Shown here: positions 22,973 through 36,000 of the stretch, piece by piece | Numbering within the stretch: position 1 is the first letter of the stretch | How the letters are laid out: the number at the start of each line of letters is the position of its first letter | Origin: Lucifuga dentata | Taxonomy: Eukaryota > Chordata > Actinopteri > Ophidiiformes > Bythitidae | NCBI GenBank assembly: GCA_014773175.1 | Contig: VXCM01000690.1 | Span: 78,256 to 142,255, forward strand | Length of the DNA stretch: 64,000 nucleotides | Direction of reading: 5' to 3' | The notes under the pieces: generated by a model | The model's database searches: none | What the model was told of the DNA's origin: nothing | Seen by the model: only the letters and a program-made list of their open reading frames with translations | Made by a program: the position numbers and the translations under genes

Positions 22973-24056
22973 CCTCAACCCAAAATCTATCATTTGAATA
23001 TCAAAAACTCAACCAGTGTGCATGAAAGGCGTCGCTCTGTAATTTGCTCTTTGGCAGAGAACAGCAGCAATGGTCAACTTGAATTCAGTTGGTTGCAATG
23101 GATTCCAGCAGTGAACCAATTTTATAGCAGAAAAAAAGCATTAAAACACCCATAGAACCTTCTGCAGCATAATCCACTTTTCCACTCTCCATCTGTTTTT
23201 TTCAATCTATAGCTTATTTACACCTTGCAAGTATAATATAATCTCTGTAGCAGATAGATTATCCACCGTTCTTGGTACTCAGATTCTGCCTACATTGTGA
23301 TCAGAGCTCAGCAGGTGGGTAATTACATGATTAAAGCCTGTGTTTCTTCTTTGCACCAAGGACCTGCACCATTGTTTAGAATAATTAACAACTTTGTTGC
23401 TGTCTGTGTGCCAGATGCAGATGCCTTATGACAAGTCACAACTCTCTATTCAGAATAACTTTATTATTAAGAGCAAGTGAGAAGATGACGCCCAGAATTT
23501 GCCTACAAATTCTCAACTTGTGGGCAGATTTTATCTCAGGAATGTTTTACACCTGGCTAAGTGTGACTGAGATCTGATCACAGTCCCATTTCATTCCGAT
23601 CACAATGTGTTCTGCGTGCATTTAAACCTTAGTTAACATACATTTTCTCTTTTCTTGATAATCTGTCTAGATAGAGATTGTATTTTAATTCAAGTAAATG
23701 CGGCAGATATTGTAAACTGTCATTATTTGCCACTATGTACCACAAATATGCTGCATCCAGCAGAGCTTATGAGCTTCACACAGTGCCATATGACCACATG
23801 AAAGCAGAATATTTTGCCATATTTTGGTTAAACTATATAGCTTTTGGAACACACTATAGATTATACTGCAGGACTGATCTGAGAAGTTCCTGTGGTGGCT
23901 TTGCTTTACCTTTGGAATCCACTGTAATGACTGAATTCAAGCTGACCAAAGCTGCTGTTCTCTGCCAATGAGGAAATGTCAAATATTTCAAAAGCACCTA
24001 CAGGGGGAGAATGCTTGATACTCCAAAACTAGATTATTAGTTGAACATCACTTTAA
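22973..24056. mobile_element. 1.08-kb element with about 140-bp inverted ends (family E)
   Basis: The left end begins TTAAAGTGATCCTC and the right end finishes CATCACTTTAA. Deeper in, TTGGCAGAGAACAGCAGC...CTTGAATTCAGT at about 23051-23090 is matched in reverse at about 23930-23975. No transposase is seen in the 0.8-kb centre. The TTAA at both ends is shared with family A. Confidence 0.75.
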
Positions 24057-25022
24057 CCTCTTCAGCTATAGTGGATTGGGGAGAGTGGAGCTTTACTCTA
24101 AAGGACACCAGTGGTGCCAGTGCCACATGAAAATACATGTGCTATGTATTGTTTTTCACGATTACGCTGTCCTACTGTCACTTGACAGATAATGAATGTA
24201 CATTTTTGTTGTAATTTTGTAAAGATCTGAGAATAAAAAAGCAATCTGCACTTTGTGTCTGTGTTTTTCCTGCGTTTTATTCTGCTTGTATTGTGTGAAG
24301 TGAAAGCAGGGATCTGCCTCTGTCCTTATTTCTCTTTTCAATATCACCACCTGCACCGTCTGCTCTGTCCGTACTTTAGATCCTTAGCTCGTTTTTAGTT
24401 CAGGAAGCTATTCCTGGACCGACCCTACCTTACACACTCATCCCCTTTTTCTCTCTCTTCAGTGGTGCTGAGCTGAGATTTCACTATGTTGTTTGCGAGC
24501 AGCAGCAGGAAAAGGAAAGGAGCTGCTGGAGCACAGACTTGGGAGATCTCAACGATGGAAGACCTGACCCAAATATGTCTGCTAGCTAGCTAGCTACCTT
24601 AAACCTGCTACAAAATGGGCTCAAGCAGCCTCTTCTATGCCTGCTTTGTGATCCCATCACCAGGCAGGCTCTTAGAAAGGAGGAGGTAGATTGTGGGCCT
24701 GTGGAATATTGATGCACCAACCATCAGAGAAGATTCTGGTTGAGCTGTAATGGATGAAAGTGGAACATTCAATGAGATAGATGATGTTATTCACAGTTTG
24801 GCTCCTCTGTGGAGTCACCTGTCTATTGTAAAGCAATGTTTGTGTGTCTGCGTGAAATGGAGAGCATCGCCTGTCTGTTCCTGCCTGCGTATCCTGAGCG
24901 GCAGGGCAGGGCAGTGGGAGTGGGTGCGGTGTCAGACATGGGAAAGTGGGTTAAATTCCAGGCATTCTCTTACATCTGAAGCTACACTGTTTCTGGCTTG
25001 TCTTTGCCACAACTTATCTTAC

Positions 25023-25083
25023 ATCTTTGTGTGTGTGTGCGTGCCTGCGTGCATGCATGCGTGCATGTGTGTGTGTGTGTGTT
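25023..25083. repeat. (GT)n / GTGCATGC mixed microsatellite
   Basis: GT repeats interrupted by GTGCCTGCGTGCATGCATGC. The alternating purine-pyrimidine tract is potentially Z-DNA forming. Confidence 0.9.
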
Positions 25084-25384
25084 TGAGAGTCCCTTGCCAA
25101 GCCCACTGGCTATGGAAAAACAATTTAACTGGGTTTAATTTGTTGCCCTCCCCCCTCTTTCCCCTCTCTCCCCTTGCATTTTCTTTTGTGTGCCTCAGAG
25201 AAGTTGGGAATTCATCTTGTTTAGTAACTTCATGCTCCCAATGCAAGTTAGTCAGGCCAGGTTTTATTGCAGCTTTGCCACTTCCAGTCAAATCTGGATC
25301 CTCACTGGACTTTGCTTGCAATATGATGTCTACAAACGGTGGTGTGTATGCCCTATTTGGAAAAATAAGACTTTTGGGATTTTT

Positions 25385-25408
25385 TTATTTTATTTTATTT
25401 TATTTTAT
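25385..25408. repeat. (TTTTA)n microsatellite
   Basis: Nearly five TTTTA units. Confidence 0.9.
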
Positions 25409-26013
25409 TGATATATAAAATTGTTAAATAGGTTTTTTTTTTAATTCAATATATGATCATCATCTCTCACTTGTCTCTACTTCTTCCCTTTCATCCTATC
25501 TCGTCTTTTATTTGAACTTTCTCACTTCCACGCTCCAAAGGGTTAAAAAAGCACAATGAAACCAGTTGCCTAGAGCTCTGACCACTTTTTCCATTCTTGC
25601 TGGAAAGTTTCCAGTGCTATTTATATGAAACCTCAGCCCTGACAATTAAGAAACCCACTTGGCTGGGATAAAGTATTATCCATTATCCTAAAAATTCAGT
25701 CTCAGACCAATCATCGAAGACTAAGCATCAGAAATTAAAGACGCATGGAGGAATTTGTGGTCCGTCTCAGAAAACGCATGTGTGAGGCAATGTGCACAAG
25801 CAGAAATCCATCCATATGACCTAACTACTAGCTTACTTTAGACCAAACAGAGGAGGAGAAAATAACGCATTACTTCAGAAAGCATTGCATTCGTGACTTG
25901 CTGAATGATTTTGCAATTACAGGCTTGTTATTCCAATATTTGTGTGCATTAATGATAGTAATTGGCGTGGAAGCCATTGCTTTAGTGTTTGGAAAACCTG
26001 ACTTTATGCAGCC

Positions 26014-26421
26014 CAGGGGCAGCGCTGGGGGTGGGCTTATGGGGCTTAAGCCCTGGATGTTTTCCACAAAGCCATGAATCTTTGTTTAATAGTGTGTTTT
26101 AAATTTTCTGCAGCATTTTTGAAAATTACCCAAATTCATCACCAAAGTGGAACCACAGTGTTGTGACCAGATTGGTAGGACCGAATTGGTGGATGGAACG
26201 GACATAAAGCACAATATAGCTCACCTGTTTAGATCCTAGATGCTGTCGTTTAAAAAGATTTTTAACTTCATATTCAATAATATTACTTGTTAAAAGATGT
26301 AACACGATTTGCTCCATTTCTTAAACAGATGTATCAAAATTTATGTTAGTTACCTGCCTGGATTTTCCAGTGGAGATCTGGGCTAAACCCTTGATCTCCA
26401 CTAACCCTAGATCTGCCCCTG
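26014..26421. mobile_element. hAT-type MITE with perfect 8-bp target duplication
   Basis: The left end is CAGGGGCAG and the right end is CTGCCCCTG, a perfect inverted pair. The element is bounded on the left by ATGCAGCC (26006-26013) and on the right by the same ATGCAGCC (26422-26429). An 8-bp duplication with CAGGGG ends is the hallmark of hAT elements. The 408-bp body has no transposase frame, and the intact duplication suggests a fairly recent insertion. Confidence 0.88.
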
Positions 26422-26561
26422 ATGCAGCCTGTGTCTGCTTGGTGTTTTATGGAGGTTATCAGAAAGCCAATGAGTTTATATAAACATAACTTTCTGTCAT
26501 TCAGCAATATTTCATCTGCTGCAAGTACAGGCTGCTGTCTGTCATCAAAACGTTTCATTTC

Positions 26562-26573
26562 CCAGAAGAGGGC
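26562..26573 (+). promoter_or_regulatory. CTCF-like site upstream of slc24a3
   Basis: CCAGAAGAGGGC matches 11 of 12 core positions. It lies about 420 bp before the proposed slc24a3 start. It is a motif match only. Confidence 0.3.
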
Positions 26574-26618
26574 AGTCAAAGGCATAGAGCTTTTTCACTT
26601 TAACCCAGCAAACAACCT

Positions 26619-26621
<3 letters not shown>

Positions 26622-26680
<59 letters not shown>
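26622..26680. repeat. (TC)n(AC)n microsatellite upstream of slc24a3
   Basis: About 17 TC units followed by about 12 AC units. It lies about 300 bp before the proposed start of slc24a3. Confidence 0.95.
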
Positions 26681-26983
26681 GGATGCATCCATGGAGCGCT
26701 CGTTCAGTCATCCTCTGCCTCATTACTCCCACAAAAGACACATTTTAACATGACATAGGAAGCTGAAACTCGGTAGCGGGAAACACACCGGTTTTTGCCA
26801 AATACACCGGCACTCGCAGCATCTCTGCGGTAAAAATTAGTAACTTTAAAAAAATAAGAATATTCACCCCTTCTCACCCCAAACCCGTCCCCCTCACTCC
26901 CTTTCTTCATCCTCACCAGGGAAGCGGCGCTTTTCCTGGTAAGTGCAGGAGGTCTCTTGTTTTTCCAGGATTTGGGAATCCGC

Positions 26984-27179
26984 ATGGATGTGGTAGCGGT
27001 GGAGGGGATGTCTCTGCCCGGTATCCGACTCCGGAATCGGCCGGCTGAAGTGATGCCGAACCAGAAGAAGGTGAAAGCGAGACGGAAAAGGCGAAAGGAT
27101 TTGGTTTTAATCCAGATCTGCTTGTTCGGAGTCTTGCTTCTGGTCGTGAAGGGGTTTTCCTTCTTAGCGGAAAATTCAG
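26984..27179 (+). CDS. slc24a3: slc24a3 coding exon 1
   Basis: Starts MDVVAVEGMSLPGIRLRNRP and ends FLAENS plus one base, donor TTCAG|GTGAGG. The ATG at 26984 is the first in a frame open back to 26858. Met9 (27008) and Met24 (27053) are possible alternatives, so the N-terminus is uncertain. The surrounding 26920-27090 is richer in CpG than its flanks, as expected at a promoter. An acceptor-like TTTTTCCAG ends at 26968, so transcripts with a separate upstream 5' UTR exon are possible. Confidence 0.85.
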
Positions 27180-28999
27180 GTGAGGATTTTGTAGCTTTTA
27201 CCTCCTGCTGGGAGCGTAAAGGAGCAGAATGTTTCATTATTGTGCGTTTTGCCTCTTGACATTTTCTCCTGTTTTCATGTTGTCCCTCTTTTCGCAGGCA
27301 GCTGAGAATAATGACCCTATCCCATAGCCTCTCTATTATACAGTATTTCTGCAGGGATTGAATATTGAAGAAAATTACTCATTACATTTCTGTTTGAACT
27401 CAGTCACAGAAGTTAAAGTTTTGCTTTGGAACATTATCTTCCCAAATTCCCTGTGATAGTATTACTTTCTTCATAGGATGGTTGTTCCAAAACATAATGT
27501 CAAGACAACACTTAAAGTCTTAAAGTCAAAACCTCCAGGAAAGGGGAATTCACCATAATATTCCTTTAAAATGTTGTTAAGGCAGATAATAATGACGTTA
27601 CATTTCTTGCAGTCGAATTGAAAAGTATGATCATAATCATACTTGAATCTTGAATTTGTATATTAAAAGTTAAGGTTATGCTATTGTTTATCCTTCTAGA
27701 ATTCACGGCAAAATGATTCATTTCTTCATCTGAGTGTTTCCCATAGTTCCAAAGCAACATTTTAGGACGTCATTTTGGTCAAGTCAGAAACATTGCAGTT
27801 TTATTAGTCTGTCCAAAGTCTGTCAGATTATATGGATAAGAAAGATCATGTGAGGAAGCTTCTGGAGGTCACTGTTTGCTCCATCTGTACCTGAAAAATT
27901 CAAAAAGTCAAGTCAAAATGTATTTAATATATATATACCACATTTTAAAACAACTTCCACTGACCAAAGTGCTGTACACTTTGGTCAGTACACTGTATGA
28001 TAACATATGAATAGAAACAAGAAATACTACATAAATACATACATATACACACAACTATACATACATATACACACAAGTAAAACAAGCATAAAACTAGTAA
28101 GTGGCATAAAAACTTCAAATGCTAACGAATAAAAGTGAGTTTGGAGGCGAGATTTAACCATTTTGATGGAAGGTGCTGACCTGATGGATATTAGCAGCCT
28201 CATATGGGCTTCAGCACATCAAAGTTTCATGCTGTCATATAGCTGCTGCTGTGAATTCATCGGAGCTTTAACTATAGGAAACTATTCTGGGCCGTTCCTG
28301 CATGTTCAGGTGTTTTAGCTGCAGAGCCGTGAAATCAGGGCATAGAGCCCCAGGGTATAGGTCTGTACACCTCTCCAGGTTACTGCAAATGGTTANCCCC
28401 CCCCCCCCCCAACTTGCTGCTGTACATGTGGATGTTCAAGGAAAAATATTGCCAAAGCATCTTCAAATGACCGAGGGAAAGTAAATAACCTCTGTTTTCT
28501 CACAGCAAACATCTGTAACACTTGACTGTATGTATGCATGTTCTTCCTCTCTTTCTTTCCCCTCGACACTCCTCTTGATTACTGACTCAGCGTCACCTAA
28601 AGTGAGATGTATTTATCACTTTCCATGGACAGAAGGCCCACATGAATATTCATACTCTCATGATTTGTGCATCATCAGTGGGACTCTTTTTTTTTTTTTT
28701 TNTTTTTTTTTTTTTTCTTTCCTCCCCACTGCGTATCCTGGTTACACGGAAATGCAACAGTGCTGCTCTCTGCACAATGACAAATGAACACAAAACAACA
28801 CCGGCAACTGTTAATGCATTTCCCCTGTCCCCATTGTGTTCTTATTAACTCTTAATCAACTTTCCGGAATATCACTTAAAGTTGATTATTTATGATGTGC
28901 TTAATGAAGTTCCTCTAAATTGAGCTTGATGTTGTGAAGCCTGAAGCAGCACACTCAATGCCTCCTTACAGTGCCGTATTAATCATTCATGGGGGGGGN

Positions 29000-29041
<42 letters not shown>

Positions 29042-32000
29042 CTGCTGTAACTGCTCTGTGTGATGTAATGAAGGTGAGGCTAGGTGAGGAGTTCATCCAT
29101 GCCCTGAGGACTTTTGAATAACCAGGCTTTTTAATTGTATTTGAAGCCCTCTCTTACCCTGGCTGGCAGGGCAGGGTAGAAAGGGCAGAATACTCCCGTT
29201 GGGCTCCCTCGAGTATGAAATGAATTCTTTGGTGTTGGTGCTTTCTTGAAGAATGTGCAGATGTATCCACAGTGGGAACCCCACTTTGTGTGCTGCCCTG
29301 TTGCTCCACTACCATGAGGATTTTGTTTTGGAAAAATCATGAAGTACCTGTCAATATATGAATTGGGGACAAGTGCTTAGTTGATACTGTTCTCCTCCAG
29401 CTGTTCTCTATTGCATAAAACAGCAAACTTTGATGTGATATAAAAGCCAATCGTAGGCCTTAAAGGACCATACTGGCGATTGTTTGAGCCTAATATATAT
29501 ACAACCCACATACATGTGGGTTGTATATGACAGCCAGTATCCAAAACATAAAACCATATTTTAGTTATTTTTTTCAAATCCCCTAATCCTTCTTTATCAA
29601 ATATTCAGGTGATACACCCACCTATGTTTTGCCTTCTAACACTTATGTACAATTGTAAAAGGCACTGTCATTTTAATTTCTTGGTACAAGCCTGGGACTA
29701 TATTACCTGGCAGAGACGTACATTGTCACCATGCAGCTCTGCATTGGATCGGTTAAATAAAATTACTTCATCAAAAACCTAATAGACATCTGTTCACTGT
29801 GATGGATTAAGTATCTCAAGTGTGTTTCAAATCTCTACAAGTTGATTTTTATAGCATAATGGAATGAACTGAATCCAATGGCAGTCTGGAAGGTAAAAAA
29901 AACAAAAAAACAATACCGTTAAAGTAGTATATTTTGGGAAGCGGTTGTCAGTAACGTAACGTGTATACGGATTATATATATTGAGCTCAAACATGCAAAC
30001 TTGCTGATATGGTCCTTTAAAGTGAAAGCAAATTGACATACACCTAGCTACCTGAAATACAGAGATATTAGTTTGTAACTAACACAGTGAACATCCCAAT
30101 TTGGTGATGGCAGCATTTTATTGAATTTTCTGCCACCTGCAAATGCAGATTGAATGCTGTCATTTCAAAATCAAATGTTTTCTCATGTTAGGTCTTTTGA
30201 AACTTTGCAGTGATTTAATGTGTAAAAAACACACACTGGTCTACTTTTAATGTCCTCTGTGCACACTGAGTGAAAACATGCTGTTTTAGGTACTGCCCCT
30301 TAAAGTCCATTCCCAAAGAGCCCCCCCCCATGACAGAGCATGACAGATGCTGACCACACTCGCTGGTGAGCCTTGTGCTTCGTTGGTGTGTAACNACAGA
30401 GCATGACAGATGCTGACCACACTCGCTGGTGAGCCTTGTGCTTCGTTGGTGTGTAACTAGTTGTTTGTTGATGTCAACATGTTAAAAAAGTAAAGGACTC
30501 ATCAAAAATGAAGCTTTCAGAGCAGCTCAGACCTGCATTTTTATAGGTGCGAACTTCAAGTTTCACAACTCTACGATGTTCCACACATAGTTTCTATTAT
30601 TTTACACCATAAAAAATGAGAATGAGGGAAAATAGCAAAAAGCATTAATTCTTTAGTTTTGTGTAAAACAAGACAGATATTGTGCTGGTCAAAGAGAGCT
30701 GAAACATTCAATAAGCAATTTGTGTTAGATCCAGGTATTATCCAGGTAAATCCAGGTATTTGGTACTGGAACAAACTGGTAACTAAATCCAAAATGGAAC
30801 CAGGTATCAGAACCCAATCTGAATTCATGACAGTAAATATAACAATATGTGCACTCGTCTTTGGTGTCCCTTGCCTGAAAGGAGTAATACTGGAAGTAGT
30901 TCCTGTTCGTGGCCTTGATAAAAACAGCCTTTTCTGCCTCTTTAATGTAAATAAAAAATGAATTTTATGTATTCAGCCCCAGGATTTTGTGTATCATTAC
31001 ACCGACCATTGCTGAAACCTCTGTGCCAAACGTGTTTTAGGTTATGACGTCTCCAGCCGCGGCACCCGGGGCCAGCAGAGATGGGGAGGAAGGAGGCTAC
31101 TGCAGGAGATGGATAATGGCACTCTGGAGGAAGGGGAGGGCGAAGAATCCAAGAATTGCACTACTCCAGGTAAGACAGAACAGGATGAAAGAAAGAGGAC
31201 ACCCAAGTGATCTCCCTCCTCCCTCGCTCCTTCCTTCCCTCCAGAAAAAAAAGAAGTGGAAGAGGGAAATAAATGATCGCCCCACATGTTCTGTCTTTCT
31301 TTCCTTCCTGGTCCCCCTGTTTTCCCTTTCCTGATGTGGGGTAACCCAGATTGTGAGGTCAGGTGATTTCCCATGAGCACGTGCTACAGCAGGCAGTGAC
31401 ATTCTGGTGGCTTCAGCGATTTCGATCTCCATCACATTTTTAGGATCCTGCAGGTTTCTTCTTTGTTCTTTGCTCCCTTTTCTTAGATCTCTCTCCATCT
31501 CTCTTACTGTCTCTCCCTTTCCCTCTATTTTCCCCTCATGTTTTTCTGCACAGTGGCCACATCTCAGAAAAATCCCTGTTTCCATGGCGACCTTTTTATC
31601 TTATCATCAACAAGCAAATTGTTTGAGGCATTTAAGGATAGTGTTTGCGGATGTTGAATGTACTTTATTCACAGGAGACTTTGGAGTTGTTTTCTATTTC
31701 ATTCACTCAGATCAGCTGAAAAAAAATGAAATAGGTCACGCTCAGGTCATCCTAAAACATTTCTGCATCACCACGTCTGGCCTATCTTTGATGAGTCTAT
31801 ATTATTTGTAGAGGTAGATGGAAGGAAATTTGATGTTCATTCATGGGCATGACAGTGTAGAAATGTGGGGAACAGGAAATGACAGATGTAGGATGTAGAA
31901 AAATCTCTGCCGCAGATCACATTGACATTTGTCTTTTTTACCTTGAGCTTGAGGTGATTGGCCTTCCGATAGAAGGAGTTGTCGTTCTCATGAGCTCATT

Positions 32001-33039
32001 AAGCAAAATTGCTGTCATCAGTCTCTTTGCTCACCTTCCTAAGGTCAATGCTGTCATTTTTAAAGGGAGATGAGGTCAACATTGAATTTATTCTCTTATT
32101 ATAACTGCTCTTTCCTCTCCTCTACCTCTACTGTCGCTAAATTTAAAGCACATACCCCAGTGGCTTCAGTCCTGTCTAGTCTCTTGGGGATTGTAAGGTT
32201 TTTGCTAAATAATCTCTATTTTTGGCTTCAATCTTGGCCTCTTCTAGTAATTTTGTCCCCAGGATGAGCTGCATAAAATCTGGCCTTGTGAGGAATCAGC
32301 AAATCAGGTTTGATCTGACCTTTGAGAGGAAAGAAGCTGTGTACTATAACCAGGTTTTTGATGTGAAGGGAAGAGCTTTGAAGCACCAGAATATGGAAGT
32401 TCATCAAAGACAAGTGTGAGTGCTAATCAGACTGAACAAGTTCTAAGAAGGTGGGAGGTCAGAATCATGAAATTGAGGTTTTGAGGAATTGTAAGGCCCT
32501 TTGCTGCTGTTTTCAAAGCTGCCTGCTCTCCATTTTAGCAAGTTGCATTTACATGTAACTGAAACAGAAGCATAGCAAAATGTAATGATTTGACAGAAAA
32601 GCAAAAAGTCATGCTGTATATACCACATGCTTCTTACAGTGTGGTCAGACATACAGTATCTGTGATAAATCATTTTGGGGCATGTTAGCATCACCATCTC
32701 ACGTTCTCAAGTCCTCAGAATTTGACAGGACAGCTGTAGAAAGTTATGAGAGCACATTTTGATCTGAGTGCATAGAGAAACTAAACTTTGTACACTTTGT
32801 TTTGCTCAGAAATCTTGTCTCCTCCATCAGGGAGGTTATGTTTTCACCACAGTTTGCCTTTCTGTTTGTCAGCAGGATATCTCCAACAGTAACAGACGGT
32901 TTGAATGAAATTTTGTACGTAGATGGGAGTTGGGACAAGGAAGTGTTGATCTGATTTAAAGACAGATCTAAATTAGGATTTGTTGCAGGATTTTTTCCCC
33001 TGTCTTTAACATTACATTTGTTGACAATTTTCCTTTCTC

Positions 33040-33086
<47 letters not shown>

Positions 33087-36000
33087 AACATGTGTGTCCT
33101 ATGAAGGACTATCAACTGGTGTGATTAAGCCCAGATTCAGATATTGATCTAGATCTTGGGGATTAAAATACATGATCAGACAGGTTCTTGTGTATGGAGT
33201 TGATGTACATTAAAGGACCATATACCCCTTAGGATTGTGCATGTTTGCTAATATATACAGTTTTCATATGTTACATTACTGACAATCATTTCCCAAAGGA
33301 TAAAACTGTATTTCAGCTTTCCTAATAGTTTGCAAAATCTCTTAGTCTTTCAAAATCAGGTATTCACCCACCCACCCATCTTAACTGTCAGTATTTTGCT
33401 TGCTAATAGTTACGCAGCCTTATGAAGTCACAGTCATTTAAATTTTTCGATAAATGCAGGTCTTCTTGTGGGACTATATTAACCAGTGGACACATACATT
33501 CACTCTGCACTTTTTATTGCACTTAAATTCTAAAATTATGTAATTAAAAAAACAAAAAAAAAACCTGATTATACGTCTTGTTGGTGATGATGGATTACCT
33601 ATCCCAAGAACATTTCAAGTATCAACAAGTTGATTTTAATAGTGTACCAGAATGAACTGAAACCAATGATGGTCTGGAAAGTAGGAAAAAAATGTTTTAA
33701 TTCACCGTTCCAATAGTATGCTTTGGGAAATGATATGTAATGTTACATGTATGAAAATTGAATATATTAGGCTGAAACATGCAAAATGGCCAATATGGTC
33801 CTTTAACAAATAAGTTAGAAACTACCATTGTGTAAGAAAGATGATGCTGATTCAGGAGTATGAAACAGATTTGACGTATTTTCCGTTATGGATTTAACTC
33901 CAGAGAAAGATGATGTCCACAATCCTGCTGTTCAATAAATTTGCATGATAAATCTTTTTTTATACATCTGATTTTAAAGTATTGATAGTAAAAGTCTGGC
34001 TTTATATTGACAAAAAAAAAAAAAAAAANAAAAAAAAAAAAAAAAGAAAAAAAAGAAATTAGAGGATTGCTGGGACTTGGCACAGGCATGCAGTCCCTGA
34101 GGACTGGTCTTGCAAACTGATTAGTGCTCAAATTAATTTTATGCTTTAGTTTTGTCTTTGTTTATCTTCCATGCAAGTTTTTGTGCACTATACATTATGC
34201 AATATGACAGTATATACCATAGTTTACAGTTACATACAGTTTATATTGCAGCAATTGAAACATTTTCCACAACGAGATGCTCCCTAGTGTGAACTTTGCC
34301 TGTTTGTGTCCATTCGCATCCTGTAATTGCGATAAAGTGTGCTTGGAGTTCAGTCTGAGCACACTTTGTTTAATGAGGCAGCTGTTTTTGCAGCAATAAC
34401 GCATGTTTTAGTTTATTTCATTTTTGCTCATCTTATGTGTCCTGAAAATTCTGACATACAGTAACAGCAATCACATAAGTTCACTGCATGTCACACTGTT
34501 CGAGATAGGTATAGTAAAATCTTAAACTGTGTCTGACCTGGTGAGTTGTTGTCCTATGACAAACAGGAAAAAAATAGAACTTGTCATCCATCCAGCCATC
34601 GTATTGACGTGGGTCTTGGCAGCTGTCAAATTTTGTATTGCAGTTGTCTTTAGTGGGCAAAAGCGGTAAATTGGCCATCAGTGGTCGTGTCTCATATTCT
34701 AATGTAGAGTCACAGTTTTGGATTGATGACCATAAATTTCATCATATTTCTGTCACAACTGTTAATGTTTGTCTCCAGCAACGTATTGCATCATATCATC
34801 ACAAATTGTATAACCTGTGACAGAAGATTTTGTCTATATCCCCACCCTGACTGCATTTGTACATTTTGTGTTGATGTGTTTTCATGCACATGCGTTTGTG
34901 TATGTGTGTGTGTGTGTGTGCGTCTCTAAAGCAAATGGCACAGAGTGAGAGCAAGCCTGGCTGATGAGGATGTATCCCATCATGTGCTCACAGCCACACA
35001 TGAAATAAGCCATCATACCCGTCATTATGCCTCCCTCCCTGATTTTAATTGTGACGACCCTGCTGTTTCTGTCANCCATCACTCCATCATTTTTTGGTGA
35101 AGAGAAAAAGGAGAAAGCACAGGCAGCAGCCTGAGATGGTGGCATCTCAGCAGCTGTTGGGTTATCTTTGTCACTTTGAGTCATTATTTCCTTGGTCTCT
35201 GCCCTCCTGAGGTTTGCAAATGGCTCAAAATATATGAGAGAGAGTTCAATGGCCAGGGAAAGAGGAAAGACAGATGTGGTGGGTTTNCTCAAAATATATG
35301 AGAGAGAGTTCAATGGCCAGGGAAAGAGGAAAGACAGATGTGGTGGGTTTGTGTGTGTGTGCGTTGGTGCACAAGAGTGTTGATTTGCTTGTGTGCGATC
35401 TTGGTAAAGTGAATGAGGGCAGTTCGTTGTGATCTTATACAAAAGGAGCTCTCTGTCCTTTGCTTTCATCATGGAAAACTAGAGTTGTTCCTTTCAGTAT
35501 CTGTGTTGTCCAGATTTTGCATGCAAGGCCACGTGGTAAATTGATGGTTGCTGAAAATAAATAAAATCCATTCAGTACTTTTGAAGTTGTCTCAGCAGTA
35601 GAGGATTAGTCATACTGTGATTGTCATCTGCAGCACTTTTTTGGCTTGTGAGTCTTTAAAACAAAGCAATATCTACATACATGTGACTTGCTGCATATGG
35701 TTTGTCTTTAATGTTGGAAATCGTGCTGGAACCAATGATTATTTTCCTCTTCAATGAATAGAGGTTTTGATTAATTGATTATTTGTGTTTATATTGTATT
35801 TTGTGGGTAAAATGTGAAAAAATAACTAGTTGAGAGAAGCTGGAACCAGCTAATGTTTGGAGGTTTTACAGGAGAAATGACCAAAATCTTTTAAATGATT
35901 AATACATTATTGAAACAATCACCTTATCCTCTCATCTTTCAAAATCAAGTGTTCAGGTGATATGTCCACCTTAAAATTCAATGTGTTTCACTTGCTAAAA

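Larger units (their letters stand above)
17939..26983. other. dtd1-slc24a3 intergenic region
   Basis: It includes the dtd1 3' UTR, whose poly(A) site is not clear, and 9 kb without an accepted gene. No SCP2-domain frame is visible, although mammals have Scp2d1 here. The mobile elements found are repeat C (17985-18150), foldback A1 (20185-20808), a Tc1 MITE (20834-21316), a long-TIR element (22973-24056) and a hAT MITE (26014-26421). The 222-codon frame at 24750-25418 passes through a GT microsatellite and is not accepted as a gene. Confidence 0.65.
27180..31040 (+). other. slc24a3 intron 1
   Basis: An intron of 3.9 kb without other exons. It holds a dispersed repeat (about 27910-28380), a C run and a T run with Ns (28396, 28702), a GA microsatellite (29001-29040), foldback copy A2 (29460-30020), repeat B copy 2 and an N-centred duplication (30333-30457). 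Confidence 0.8.

Noticed and set aside
24750..25418. The longest ATG open frame of the window (222 codons, + strand)
   Set aside because: It runs through a GT microsatellite, giving VCVCVC and HACMC text, and a TTTTA array at its end. It has no domain-like pattern and no splice context, so it is a chance frame.
26704..27237. 177-codon minus-strand frame over slc24a3 exon 1
   Set aside because: It is antisense to the exon and depends on its high-GC composition. No family resemblance was seen.
31097..31585. 162-codon minus-strand frame across slc24a3 exon 2
   Set aside because: It is antisense to a verified exon, and its text is rich in RE/EG from pyrimidine-rich intron sequence.
34882..35472. 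196-codon minus-strand frame
   Set aside because: It crosses two Ns and a duplicated assembly block and ends in a CA microsatellite (HTHTHT); not a gene.
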